Assembly (NCBI GenBank): GCA_021851875.1 | Contig: JAJZQI010000013.1 | Coordinates: forward strand, 1-64,000 | Origin: Pseudomonadota bacterium | GTDB lineage: Bacteria > Pseudomonadota > Gammaproteobacteria > Burkholderiales > JAJZQI01 | DNA: 64,000 nucleotides | Direction: 5' to 3' | Part shown: positions 1 through 7,929 of the stretch, piece by piece | Numbering within the stretch: position 1 is the stretch's first letter | Layout: each line of letters starts with the position of its first letter | Notes under the pieces: model-generated | What the model was told of the DNA's origin: nothing | The model's database searches: none | What the model saw: the letters and a program-made list of their open reading frames with translations, nothing else | Translations under genes and position numbers: made by a program

Positions 1-92
1 GAGAATCACAAAACCATCTTGGGAGTGAAGCGGAATCGCCGCAGTGGGAAAAACGTGGCCTGCGGAAAATCTAAAAAGGGGTTTTTATACAG

Positions 93-164
93 CTTGAACG
101 TACCAGCTCAGGGGCGTGGAGCCGGCTTGCCGGCGGAGCGTCCCACTGGAGCGGAATGTTAGAT
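93..164 (-). repeat. attC-like imperfect inverted repeat with bulged bases
   Basis: The two arms align as AAC.T.CC.GCTC.AG.GGG.CG on both sides, closed by an inner GCCGG/CCGGC stem with a short loop at about 119-132. The right arm carries extra unpaired bases relative to the left. Unpaired extrahelical bases in an otherwise paired stem are characteristic of attC sites. The R'' box ATCTAAC overlaps the stop codon of the neighbouring minus-strand ORF. The other terminal box is not a perfect match, so ordinary REP-like repeat DNA remains an alternative. Confidence 0.45.
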
Positions 165-445
165 GGCGCTGGGCGGACTGGAGAAAAGCTCTTTGAGCAT
201 TTCATCGTGTTTCTTTCTTGTTGCAGAGTAAAAAATTCTCCGGCCTATGAGAATCCTCTTCATAGATATGGGAGAGACCAATTCTCTTGGTGTTATCAGA
301 ACTTCTTCCGTTTCCCTACTCTCGCTATCGACAATTTCCAGCACGTAGTGACTAACTGTCCCGTCAGTGTTTGGTTTGTATTTCAGGCAACGAAAACTGT
401 AATTTTCTTCAGTCATGGCGGCGTTTGAGTGGAGAAGCTATCTAA
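99..445 (-). mobile_element. putative integron-type gene cassette carrying one small ORF
   Basis: Read on the minus strand, a GTTAGAT box (440-446, fits GTTRRRY) lies 23 bases before the ATG of an 85-residue ORF. The ORF's TAA stop lies inside ATCTAAC (158-164, fits RYYYAAC), and an imperfect hairpin follows, ending in ACGTTCAAG. This is the layout of a cassette: a short leader, one gene, its stop in the attC R'' box, then attC. Integron recombinases cut between G and TT, which would give a cassette of about 347 bp. The distal core, GTTCAAG, departs from GTTRRRY at two positions, and no integrase gene is in the window, so this could be a terminal or decayed cassette or an integrase-less cluster continuing left of position 1. 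Confidence 0.45.
159..416 (-). CDS. hypothetical protein, 85 aa, putative cassette-borne
   Basis: A complete short ORF with ATG at 416 and TAA at 159. The protein is charged and begins MTEENYSFRCLKYKPN; I do not recognise a family. Its middle (YVLEIVDSESRETEEVLITPREL) looks like a small beta-rich domain, and its end (RKKHDEMLKELFSSPPSAI) looks helical. The region is clearly more AT-rich than the flanking chromosome. The ORF is preceded by a GTTAGAT box and its stop lies in the attC-like RYYYAAC box, which supports a cassette gene. There is no strong ribosome binding site; the nearest upstream bases read CCACTCAAACGCCGCC, and cassette genes often lack a good one. Function unknown. Confidence 0.5.
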   Translation of the reverse strand: MTEENYSFRCLKYKPNTDGTVSHYVLEIVDSESRETEEVLITPRELVSPISMKRILIGRRIFYSATRKKHDEMLKELFSSPPSAI

Positions 446-448
446 CTC

Positions 449-495
449 TAATTAGACACCATAAAAGGTGCCATCAAACACACCATATTGGGTGT
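449..495 (-). promoter_or_regulatory. promoter with two palindromes ahead of the cassette ORF
   Basis: On the minus strand TTGATG (472-477) and TAATTA (449-454) are spaced by exactly 17 bases, a fair sigma-70 promoter pointing at the 85-residue ORF. The spacer holds CACC-N6-GGTG (457-470) and a second near-palindrome ACACC-ATATT-GGGTGT lies just upstream (480-495), so a repressor could act here. The rest of 496-682 is AT-rich and I see no gene in it. Confidence 0.35.
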
Positions 496-682
496 ATAAA
501 AAAGTGTAACTGAAAAATTTCATACTTATGAATAAGTTATATTCGTGGTGGGAATTTAGTGCACCCTAATGGAAAAATGAAATACACAAAATCTGTGCCG
601 CCAATTCCCATATGTCATGAGCCAGTATAACTCGACAGAGCATGGGGTGTATTAATGATGTCTATTAAAATCTTAAGCTCAT

Positions 683-1650
683 CTACTGATTAAGCAACCC
701 GGGAAACAGCTGCCTGTTAAGCCGATCCACCCACCACTTCAACGCCGCCCCTTCATCATCCGTTCGCCAGGCCAGCCACATTGGCCCCGCGGGACGCGGC
801 AGTTCGGTTTGCAAGGTGAGCAACTCACCATTTTGTAATTCTTTTTCAACTTGCGCACGCGGGAGTGAGCCATGTCCCAGCCCGGCTTTTTGCAGGACGA
901 TTTTGTCGCGCATGCTGCTGACGGTGATGCGATTTTGGCCAGCCAACAGCCCCACTGTTCGGCTTGGCAGGGTGCGGGCGCTGTCGGCTACGACGATAGC
1001 GGTGTGCGCCAGCAGGTCGGCGGCAGTGAGGGGTTGCGGCAATTTGGCCAGGGGGTGGTTGGGGGCGACGCAGAAAATAAAGTCGATGCTGCCCACTTGG
1101 GCCAGTGCGTAGCCGCCGGCGAGGGGGCCTTCGCCCGAGGCGATGACGAGGTCGGCGCGGCCGTTTTTGAGGGCGTCCCAGCAGCCATTGAGGGCTTCGA
1201 CGCCGAAATTGAGGCGGGTGCCGCATTGCATGCTCTGGAAGGCTTTGATATCGGGCAGGAAGGCGCTGGTGGGCACGATGGAGTCGTGCACGATACGGAT
1301 TTCGGCTTCATAACCTTTGGCTACGCGTTGCAGCCGGTATTCCAGGTCGCCCGCCGCCTGCAGCAGCCACTGGCCCTCGGCCAGCAGGGTTTCCCGGCGG
1401 GGGTGAGGGTGACTTTGGGGCCGTTGCGCCGGAACAGGGTGACGCCCAGTTGTTCTTCCAGCCGCGCCACGCTGTAGGAAATGGTGGAGGGCACCTTGTG
1501 CAGGATCTCCGCGGCGGCGGAAAAGGAACCTTCGCGGGCAATGGTGCTGACGATTTGAATGGCTTCCAGGGTGAGCTTGAGTGTCATTTTCGAAAAATTC
1601 GATAATTGATCAGCTAAACGTTCAGCATATAGCTGATTCTCTTTTGCCAT
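683..1650 (-). pseudogene. yhaJ: YhaJ-type LysR regulator, broken by a one-base frameshift
   Basis: The N-terminal part (ATG at 1650) is a LysR winged helix-turn-helix (TLEAIQIVSTIAREGSFSAAAEIL, then STISYSVARLEEQLGVTLF). The C-terminal part, in another frame, is a LysR effector domain (IVHDSIVPTSAFLPDIKAF to the stop at 683). The frames would join if one G were restored in the minus-strand GGG run at 1393-1395: the reading AGKPCW would become AGETLLAEG. Together they match E. coli YhaJ end to end as I recall it, and the neighbour is yhaK, as in E. coli. The shift may be a genuine loss or a homopolymer sequencing error. An intact protein would have about 322 residues. A later start at MTLKLTLEAI is possible. 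Confidence 0.85.
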
Positions 1651-1686
1651 AATACACACATCAGATGTTTTTCAATGAACTAATTG

Positions 1687-1703
1687 GTTCGATGAATTCG
1701 AAC
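1687..1703. promoter_or_regulatory. palindrome (T-N11-A type) in the yhaJ/yhaK divergent region
   Basis: GTTCGA-TGAAT-TCGAAC is a perfect 6-bp inverted repeat containing the T-N11-A pattern bound by LysR regulators. It sits between the divergent yhaJ-like gene and yhaK, directly before the yhaK ribosome binding site AAGGAGG (1704-1710). A related TTCGA sequence recurs near 1590 inside the regulator gene. It is a plausible operator for the LysR protein. Confidence 0.5.
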
Positions 1704-1714
1704 AAGGAGGCGAA

Positions 1715-2428
1715 ATGTTGCAAGTGCGCAAGGCGGATGAGCGGGGTTATGCTGATTTTGGCTGGCTCAAATCACGCCATACGTTTTCCTTTGGACAGTA
1801 TTACGATCCGCAGCAGCTGGGTTTTTCCGATCTGCTGGTGATCAACGACGACCGGGTGGCAGCGGATGCGGGTTTTGGCACCCACCCCCACCGCGACATG
1901 GAGATTTTCTCCTACGTGCTGAAAGGCGCGCTGGAGCATAAGGATTCCATGGGCACGGGCTCGGTGATCCGCCCCGGCGATGTGCAGATGATGAGCGCGG
2001 GCAGCGGTATTACTCACAGCGAATTCAACCATTCCGACCGCGAATTGGTGCATTTTCTACAGATATGGATTCAGCCGGATCGTCGTGGCGTGCCGCCGCG
2101 TTACCAGCAGCGGAATTTTACGCCGGACGAAAAACGCGGTCATCTGCGACTGATTATTTCGCCGGCGGGTGAAAACGGGGCACTGAGCGTGTATCAGGAT
2201 GTCAAAGTGTATGCCGGGCTGTTTGATGGTGATGAGACAGATACTTTGACGTTGACCCCGGGCCGCCGTGCCTATGTGCATGTGGCGCGCGGGAATGTGG
2301 TGTTGAATGGAATTCCCCTGTCTGCCGGTGACGGTGTGCGGGTGACGGATGAGGAACGTTTACAGCTGGAGCAGGGTACGGATGCCGAGGTGCTGGTATT
2401 CGATCTTCGCAGCGCAAATCAAGACTGA
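1715..2428 (+). CDS. yhaK: pirin family protein YhaK
   Basis: A 237-residue bicupin of the pirin superfamily. The N-terminal cupin shows the pirin metal-binding signature FGTHPHRDMEIFSYVLKGALEHKDS (residues about 54-78), followed by MSAGSGITHSEFN. The length matches E. coli YhaK (about 233). YhaK and the related YhhW are cytosolic; YhhW has quercetinase activity and YhaK is linked to redox or nitrosative stress, while the physiological substrate is unsettled. The start is fixed by an AAGGAGG site 4 bases upstream. It diverges from the damaged YhaJ-type regulator and is followed 12 bases downstream by a flavin reductase gene, which suggests a small redox-stress operon. Confidence 0.9.
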   Translation: MLQVRKADERGYADFGWLKSRHTFSFGQYYDPQQLGFSDLLVINDDRVAADAGFGTHPHRDMEIFSYVLKGALEHKDSMGTGSVIRPGDVQMMSAGSGITHSEFNHSDRELVHFLQIWIQPDRRGVPPRYQQRNFTPDEKRGHLRLIISPAGENGALSVYQDVKVYAGLFDGDETDTLTLTPGRRAYVHVARGNVVLNGIPLSAGDGVRVTDEERLQLEQGTDAEVLVFDLRSANQD

Positions 2429-2440
2429 AAGGGTAAAAAA

Positions 2441-2977
2441 ATGATCAAAGTACTGGGAATTTCCGGCAGCCTGCGCAAGGCGTCGACCAACACCGGCCTG
2501 TTGCGCTGCGTGGCGCAAAATCTGCCGGAAGGTGTGCAGTTCGAGATTGCCGAGATTGGCGATGTGCCGTTGTATAACGGCGATATGGCAAAGCCCGCCA
2601 GTGTAGCGCGGGTGGTGGCGCAGATTGCCGCAGCGGATGCGCTGGTGCTGGCCTGCCCTGAATACAATTATTCCATTGCCCCGGCGCTGAAGAACGTACT
2701 CGACTGGGCGTCGCGCGAGCCGGACAATGCGCCGTTGGGCGGCAAGCCGGCGGCCATCATGGGCTCCGGTGGCGGCATGGGCTCGGGCCGGGCGCAGTAT
2801 CATCTGCGCCAGGTGTGCGTGTACCTCGACCTGCATCCGCTCAACCGGCCGGAAGTGTTCGGTCGCGCATTTGGCGGGGAATTCGACGCCGACGGCAATG
2901 TGACGGACGAGAAGCTGAAGCACAAGATTGTCGAACAGATGCTGGCGCTGAAGGCCTGGACGGAAAAAATCCGCTAG
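2441..2977 (+). CDS. NADPH-dependent FMN reductase (ChrR/azoreductase type)
   Basis: A 178-residue flavodoxin-fold reductase. The phosphate-binding loop GISGSLRKASTNTGLL (residues 6-21) and the flavin-contacting motif PEYNYSIAPALKNVLDWAS (about 74-92) are diagnostic of the NADPH-dependent FMN reductase family. A glycine-rich GSGGGMGSGRAQ segment follows. Such enzymes pass electrons from NAD(P)H through FMN to quinones, chromate or azo dyes. It starts 12 bases after yhaK behind AAGGG and is probably cotranscribed with it. The natural substrate cannot be read from sequence. Confidence 0.88.
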   Translation: MIKVLGISGSLRKASTNTGLLRCVAQNLPEGVQFEIAEIGDVPLYNGDMAKPASVARVVAQIAAADALVLACPEYNYSIAPALKNVLDWASREPDNAPLGGKPAAIMGSGGGMGSGRAQYHLRQVCVYLDLHPLNRPEVFGRAFGGEFDADGNVTDEKLKHKIVEQMLALKAWTEKIR

Positions 2978-3013
2978 GACTGGCTATATGTCAGGCTATG
3001 GGGGGGGAAGCCG

Positions 3014-3108
3014 AAATCCCCCTTTAGCAAAGGGGGAGACATGTTGCTCGTGCCGCCCGTGCCACTTGCGCGCCTCCCCCTTTGCTAAAGGGAGACCGAG
3101 GGGGATTT
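3014..3108. repeat. inverted repeat between convergent genes
   Basis: Left arm 3014-3038 (AAATCCCCCTTTAGCAAAGG...) and right arm 3074-3108 are reverse complements, except that the right arm carries an 8-base insertion. Each arm is itself close to palindromic (CCCCTTT-AGC-AAAGGGG). Total span is 95 bp. It lies between the convergent ends of the FMN reductase gene and pilU and could form a bidirectional transcription stop. Arms of this CCCCCTTTGCTAAAGGGGG type look like a dispersed genomic repeat. Confidence 0.7.
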
Positions 3109-3158
3109 ACTCCAGCGGCAGTTGTTTGGCGGCCGCAGCGACTTCACTTTTGCACGCC

Positions 3159-4295
3159 TCACATAATCTGCAGGTGGTTGAGCTCGGCACCCATTTCCTT
3201 GCCCTTGGATTCCTTGCCTTCCAGCTTGATCTTGAGGCGCAGATCGTTGACCGAGTCGGCGTTGCGCAGGGCGTCTTCGTAGCTGATCTGGTCGGCTTCG
3301 AACAGGTCGAACAGCGCCTGGTCGAAGGTCTGCATGCCCTGTTCGCGCGAACGCGCCATGATTTCCTTGATTTCGTGCACTTCGCCCTTGAAGATCAGGT
3401 CCGAAATCAGCGGAGAATTGAGCATGATTTCAATGGCGGCCACACGTCCCGTGCCGGACGAGTGCGGGATCAGGCGCTGCGACACGAAAGCCTTGAGGTT
3501 GAGCGACAGGTCCATCAGCAATTGCTGGCGGCGTTCTTCCGGGAAGAAGTTGATGATACGGTCGAGCGCCTGGTTGGCCGAGTTGGCGTGCAGGGTGGCC
3601 ATACACAAGTGGCCGGTTTCGGCAAAGGCGATGGCGTAGTCCATGGTTTCGCGGTCGCGGATCTCGCCGATCAGGATCACGTCGGGCGCCTGACGCAGGG
3701 TGTTTTTCAGCGCCGAGAACCAGTTTTCCGTATCGACGCCCACTTCGCGCTGGGTGATGATGCAGTTGCGGTGCTCGTGCACGTATTCCACCGGGTCTTC
3801 AATGGTGATGATGTGGCCGTAGCTGTTTTCGTTGCGGTGGCCGATCATCGCTGCCAGCGAGGTGGACTTGCCGGAACCGGTACCGCCGACGAAAATGACC
3901 AGGCCGCGCTTGGTCATGGCCACATCCTTCAGGGTGTCGGGCAGGCCCAGGTCGCCAAATGTGGGAATCTTGGTGTTGATGGTACGCAGTACCAGACCGG
4001 CACGGCCCTGCTGTACGAAGGCGTTGACACGGAAACGGCCGGAATCGGGCTGGGAAATGGCGAAGTTACACTCGTTGGTTTCTTCGAATTCCTTCGACTG
4101 CTTGTCGTTCATGATGGCGCGGGCCAGTTCGCGCGTGTGCTGGGCCGACAGCGGCTGGCTGGATACCGGCGTGACGCGGCCGTCGATTTTGATGGCGGGC
4201 GGAAAGCCGGAGGTCAGAAACAGATCGGAGGCCTTCTTTTCGACCATCAGGCGCAGCAGGTCGGACATGAATTTGAGTGACTGGTCGCGTTCCAT
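3159..4295 (-). CDS. pilU: twitching motility ATPase PilU
   Basis: A 378-residue secretion ATPase of the PilT/PilU group. Visible motifs: Walker A GGTGSGKST (about 135-143), the Asp box ITIEDPVEYVHEH, Walker B VILIGEIRDRETMDYA, and the His box GHLCMATLHANSANQALDRIINFFPEE. The C-terminal extension after NADSVNDLRLKIKLEG is typical of PilU rather than PilT. PilU works at the inner-membrane base of type IV pili as an accessory retraction ATPase. It follows pilT by 31 bases on the same strand, the usual arrangement. The stop faces the FMN reductase gene across an inverted repeat. Confidence 0.95.
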   Translation of the reverse strand: MERDQSLKFMSDLLRLMVEKKASDLFLTSGFPPAIKIDGRVTPVSSQPLSAQHTRELARAIMNDKQSKEFEETNECNFAISQPDSGRFRVNAFVQQGRAGLVLRTINTKIPTFGDLGLPDTLKDVAMTKRGLVIFVGGTGSGKSTSLAAMIGHRNENSYGHIITIEDPVEYVHEHRNCIITQREVGVDTENWFSALKNTLRQAPDVILIGEIRDRETMDYAIAFAETGHLCMATLHANSANQALDRIINFFPEERRQQLLMDLSLNLKAFVSQRLIPHSSGTGRVAAIEIMLNSPLISDLIFKGEVHEIKEIMARSREQGMQTFDQALFDLFEADQISYEDALRNADSVNDLRLKIKLEGKESKGKEMGAELNHLQIM

Positions 4296-4326
4296 GTGAG
4301 CATTTCCTTAATGTCTAGCCGCGTGC

Positions 4327-5370
4327 TTAACCGAGGAAGGCATCCTTGTTGGCGGCTTTCGTGCGGGCTTCGCCGACCGACACGATATTGCGGCGGACAA
4401 GATCCTGCAGGCACTGGTCGAGCGTCTGCATGCCGACGCTCTGGCCGGTCTGGATGGCCGAGTACATCTGCGCGATCTTGTTTTCGCGGATCAGGTTACG
4501 AATAGCCGGTGTGCCGATCATGATTTCGTGCGCCGCCACGCGGCCGGAGCCGTCCTTGGTTTTCAGCAGGGTTTGCGAAATCACTGCGCGCAGCGATTCG
4601 GACAGCATGGAACGAACCATTTCCTTTTCCGCGGCCGGGAACACGTCGACGATACGGTCGATGGTTTTGGCGGCGGACGAGGTGTGCAGGGTGCCGAACA
4701 CCAGGTGACCGGTTTCGGCCGCGGTCAGCGCCAGGCGAATGGTTTCCAGGTCGCGCATCTCGCCCACCAGAATCACGTCCGGGTCTTCACGCAGGGCGGA
4801 ACGCAGCGCGTTGGAGAATGACAGGGTGTGCGGACCGACTTCACGCTGGTTGACCAGGCATTTTTTCGATTCGTGTACGAATTCGATCGGGTCCTCTACC
4901 GTAAGGATGTGGCCGTATTCGTTTTCGTTGATGTAGTCGACCATGCCGGCCAGCGTGGTGGATTTACCGGAACCGGTCGGGCCGGTTACCAGCACGATGC
5001 CGCGCGGCTGGTTGGCGATTTCGGTGAAGATTTTCGGTGCATTGAGCTGTTCCAGCGTCAGCACCTTGGACGGAATGGTCCGGAAGACTGCGCCTGAGCC
5101 GCGGTTTTGCACGAAGGCATTGACACGGAAGCGGGCCAGGTTGGGCACCTCGAAGGAAAAGTCGACTTCCAGGTTTTCTTCGTAGACCTTGCGCTGACCG
5201 TCGTTCATGATATCGTACACCATGTCGTGCACGGTGCTGTGGTCCAGCGACGGCACGTTGATGCGGCGCACGTCGCCGTGAACACGGATCATCGGCGGCA
5301 GTCCGGCGGACAGATGCAGGTCGGAAGCCTTGTTCTTGACCGAGAATGCCAGCAGGTCAGCAATTTCCAT
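4327..5370 (-). CDS. pilT: type IV pilus retraction ATPase PilT
   Basis: A 347-residue hexameric ATPase driving pilus retraction. It begins MEIADLLAFSVKNKASDLHLSAGLPP, the standard PilT N-terminal domain, then Walker A GPTGSGKSTT, Asp box LTVEDPIEFVHESKKCLVNQREVG, Walker B VILVGEMRDLETI, His box TGHLVFGTLHTSSAAKTIDRIVDVFP and the AIRNLIRENK motif needed for retraction. Length is normal. It is the first gene of a pilT-pilU pair and diverges from yggS with about 180 bases between, the common arrangement in beta- and gammaproteobacteria. Confidence 0.96.
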   Translation of the reverse strand: MEIADLLAFSVKNKASDLHLSAGLPPMIRVHGDVRRINVPSLDHSTVHDMVYDIMNDGQRKVYEENLEVDFSFEVPNLARFRVNAFVQNRGSGAVFRTIPSKVLTLEQLNAPKIFTEIANQPRGIVLVTGPTGSGKSTTLAGMVDYINENEYGHILTVEDPIEFVHESKKCLVNQREVGPHTLSFSNALRSALREDPDVILVGEMRDLETIRLALTAAETGHLVFGTLHTSSAAKTIDRIVDVFPAAEKEMVRSMLSESLRAVISQTLLKTKDGSGRVAAHEIMIGTPAIRNLIRENKIAQMYSAIQTGQSVGMQTLDQCLQDLVRRNIVSVGEARTKAANKDAFLG

Positions 5371-5552
5371 TTATAATCTCCACGAGCAGGTGGGCAGGCA
5401 GTGAAACGGGCCGGCAGCCAGCCGCTTCTTTATCGTTCATTATAGTCGGGACCTGTTGCATTAATATTCGCGCACTGCGTTATTATTCTTGGAGCGGCTC
5501 CACGGCGGCTCTAACGAGCGCACAGGCGAATACAGTACAGGCTTCTTGCATT

Positions 5553-6236
5553 ATGGACACAATCACAAACGCTTTGCAAGCTGTGCGGCAGCGCATCAAA
5601 CAGGCTGCCGAGGCGGCCGGCCGCAAGCCGGACAGCGTACAGCTGCTGGCGGTGAGCAAAACCTTCGGCGCCGATACTGTGCGCGAGGTTCACGCCGCCG
5701 GCCAGCAGGCCTTTGGCGAGAATTACCTGCAGGAGGCGCTGGACAAGCAGGCTCTGCTGCGGGATTTGCCTTTGCAGTGGCACTTCATCGGGCCGATCCA
5801 GAGCAACAAGACCCGTCCTATCGCCCAGCATTTCGACTGGGTGCACAGCGTGGAACGCGAAAAGATCGCCCAGCGGCTCAACGAGGCGCGTGATGTGCAT
5901 GTGCCGCCTTTGAATGTGCTGGTACAGGTCAACGTGAGCGGTGAGGCGAGCAAGAGCGGCGTCAACCCCGCCGAAGCGCTGACCTTGGCACGCCAGATCG
6001 CAGCCCTGCCGCGCCTGCGCCTACGCGGGCTGATGGCGATTCCCGCCCCGACGGATGACGTGGCTGAGCAGCGGGCAGCCTTCCAGCAACTGAAAACCTT
6101 ATTCGACCAGGGCCGTTCGCAAGGTCTCGAATGGGATACCCTGTCCATGGGCATGTCGCACGATCTGGAAGCGGCCATTGCCGAGGGCGCGACCATGGTG
6201 CGGGTGGGTACGGCCATTTTCGGCGCACGACATTAG
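5553..6236 (+). CDS. yggS: YggS family PLP homeostasis protein
   Basis: A 227-residue single-domain alanine-racemase-fold protein. The PLP lysine lies in LLAVSKTFGADTVREVHAAGQQAFGENYLQEA (about 31-62), and FIGPIQSNKTR and SMGMSHDLEAAIAEGATMVRVGTAIFG are YggS/PROSC signatures. Family members bind PLP without known catalysis and buffer the cofactor in the cytosol. The ATG at 5553 gives the standard N-terminus; the frame stays open further upstream without family similarity. It is followed by proC after 14 bases, the widely conserved yggS-proC-yggT order. Confidence 0.93.
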   Translation: MDTITNALQAVRQRIKQAAEAAGRKPDSVQLLAVSKTFGADTVREVHAAGQQAFGENYLQEALDKQALLRDLPLQWHFIGPIQSNKTRPIAQHFDWVHSVEREKIAQRLNEARDVHVPPLNVLVQVNVSGEASKSGVNPAEALTLARQIAALPRLRLRGLMAIPAPTDDVAEQRAAFQQLKTLFDQGRSQGLEWDTLSMGMSHDLEAAIAEGATMVRVGTAIFGARH

Positions 6237-6250
6237 GGAGAAAAAACAGC

Positions 6251-7066
6251 ATGAAAATTGCCTTTATCGGCGGCGGCAACATGGCCAGCGCCATCATCGG
6301 CGGCCTGCATCAGGGCGGCTTCAATACGTCCGATATTACGGTGGTGGACCCCAATGCCGATGTGTCGGCCAAACTGGTGGACCGCTACGGCGTGCAGGCG
6401 CGTGAAGCGGTGGAAAAGGCCGATCTGAGCGGGATGGACGTGATCGTGCTGGCGGTCAAGCCGCAGCAGCTGCGGGCCGTGGCCCAGTCGCTGGCGCCGC
6501 AGATGAAATCGCAGCTGGTGCTGTCGATTGCCGCCGGCATCCGTCTGCAGGACATGTCGCGCTGGCTGGGCGGCTATACCCGCGTGGCCCGTTCCATGCC
6601 GAATACGCCGGCCCTGGTGCTGGCCGGCATGACCGGCCTGTTTGCCGGTCCGATGGTGTCGCCGGCCCAGCGCGACATGGCCGAGACGATTTTGCAGGCC
6701 GTGGGCGAAGTGGTGTGGGTGGACAAGGAAGCGCAGCTGGACGCCATTACCGCCTTGTCCGGCAGCGGCCCGGCCTATGTGTTCTACTTCATGGAAGCCA
6801 TGGTCGAGGCGGCGCGTGAATTCGGTTTTTCCGCTGACGACGGGCGCCGGCTGGCAATAGCCACCTTCAGCGGCGCAGCCAAGCTGGCGGGCAGCAGCGA
6901 GGAGGCGCTGGATCTGCTGCGCGCGCGCGTCACCTCCAAGGGGGGGACGACGGAGCGCGCCGTCAATACGCTGGAAGAGCAGCAAGCCAAGGCCGGTTTC
7001 GTTGCCGCCATGCGCGCGGCGCGTGACCGGGCCGTTGAGTTGGGCATCGAGCTGGGTAAAGATTAG
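6251..7066 (+). CDS. proC: pyrroline-5-carboxylate reductase
   Basis: A 271-residue NAD(P)H-dependent enzyme for the last step of proline synthesis. The Rossmann motif FIGGGNMASAIIGGL is at residues 4-18, VLAVKPQQL and SIAAGI follow, and the family signature is ALSGSGPAYVFYFMEAMVEAA and RVTSKGGTTERAVNTLE. The start is supported by the AGGGAGAAAA sequence just upstream. The TAG stop coincides with the left edge of a palindromic element (TAGGGCGTGTTAAC), so the final codons may have been reshaped by the insertion. proA of the same pathway lies near 20 kb. Confidence 0.95.
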   Translation: MKIAFIGGGNMASAIIGGLHQGGFNTSDITVVDPNADVSAKLVDRYGVQAREAVEKADLSGMDVIVLAVKPQQLRAVAQSLAPQMKSQLVLSIAAGIRLQDMSRWLGGYTRVARSMPNTPALVLAGMTGLFAGPMVSPAQRDMAETILQAVGEVVWVDKEAQLDAITALSGSGPAYVFYFMEAMVEAAREFGFSADDGRRLAIATFSGAAKLAGSSEEALDLLRARVTSKGGTTERAVNTLEEQQAKAGFVAAMRAARDRAVELGIELGKD

Positions 7067-7345
7067 GGCGTGTTAACCCTTACTTCACGCCTGCGTTGCA
7101 TCAAAGAGGCGACAGATGCAAGGCGTACTGAATATATCGGGCGCAGGAAAGGGTTATTCCCTGCACCAGCCAGGCAACGCGGCAGCTGCGCCTCTTTGAT
7201 GCAACCCTACGGGACGGGGGTGAATTGGGCACCCCCCTTTGTCGCAAGCCGCTTGCAGTGGTCTGCAATGCAGCGCGTCTTGCTTCGCGGGCGGTATCCC
7301 AATTGACCCCCGTCGCAGACGCGAAATAAGTGTTAACACGCCCTA
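7064..7345. mobile_element. MITE-like palindromic element, TA-flanked
   Basis: The ends are TAGGGCGTGTTAAC (7064-7077) and its exact reverse complement (7332-7345). Similarity continues inward to about 30 bp. Nested inside are a perfect 17-bp inverted repeat (7095-7111 with 7189-7205, core TTGCATCAAAGAGGCG) and a third pair around GACGGGGGT.AATTGGG (about 7212 and 7300). Flanking TA dinucleotides may be a target duplication. Total length about 280 bp. It contains no convincing gene. It supplies the TAG stop of proC and separates proC from yggT. Confidence 0.75.
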
Positions 7346-7356
7346 GGGAGAGTCAC

Positions 7357-7929
7357 ATGATTGGCAATGCACTGGATTTTTTGCTGGAAACAGTATTCGG
7401 GCTGTTTATTTATGCGTTCCTGCTGCGCTTTCTGTTTCAGCGCTTGCGGGTGCCGCTCGGCAATCCGCTGGGGCATTTTCTGTTTGCCCTGACCGACTTT
7501 GCCGTCAAGCCGCTGCGCCGTCTGCTGCCCGGTTGGAAAGGGGTGGACTGGTCGACCCTGCTGCTGGCCTGGCTGGCGGAGTTTCTGCTCACCGTCGCGC
7601 TGGCCTGGCTGGGCGGCTTTCCCTTTGCGGTGGCTGGCGGCGGCGCGTGGCTGACGCTGTTCCTGCTGTCCGGCGTCAATCTGCTGCGTACCTTTATCCA
7701 GATGTATATTTTCATCATTCTGGTGCAGGCGCTGCTCAGCTGGGTGCAACCGTATGCGCCGGTCAGTGCGATGCTGGATGTGCTCACCCGGCCTATCCTC
7801 AAACCGTTGCGCCAGATTATCCCGCTCATCGGCGGCGTTGACCTGACGCCGCTGGTGGCGATCGTGCTGGCGCAGCTGCTTCTGATGCTGCCGGTGGCCT
7901 GGCTGGATATGTTTGTGCGTACCCTGTAA
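7357..7929 (+). CDS. yggT: YggT family membrane protein
   Basis: A 190-residue integral membrane protein with two YGGT repeats. Each has a hydrophobic hairpin and a conserved FxxPLRRLLP-type stretch: ALTDFAVKPLRRLLPGWKGVD near residue 45 and LTRPILKPLRQIIPLIGGVDLTP near 145. Four membrane segments are apparent. YggT proteins are implicated in osmotic response or in positioning division/septum proteins; the mechanism is not settled. The ATG at 7357 follows a GGGAG site just outside the palindromic element. Its TAA overlaps the next start (TAATG). Confidence 0.93.
   Translation: MIGNALDFLLETVFGLFIYAFLLRFLFQRLRVPLGNPLGHFLFALTDFAVKPLRRLLPGWKGVDWSTLLLAWLAEFLLTVALAWLGGFPFAVAGGGAWLTLFLLSGVNLLRTFIQMYIFIILVQALLSWVQPYAPVSAMLDVLTRPILKPLRQIIPLIGGVDLTPLVAIVLAQLLLMLPVAWLDMFVRTL

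Noticed and set aside
480-660. Shared GGGTGTAT motif linking the cassette region to the accessory operon promoter
   Set aside because: Occurs at 490 and 645 and on the minus strand near 44,870, but 8-base matches in AT-rich DNA are weak evidence for a common regulator.
2988-4280. Plus-strand frame of 430 codons opposite pilU
   Set aside because: Antisense shadow of pilU; its amino-acid bias mirrors the codon bias of the real gene.
7070-7339. Short frames on both strands inside the palindromic element
   Set aside because: No ribosome site, no recognisable domain, and they run through the inverted repeats.
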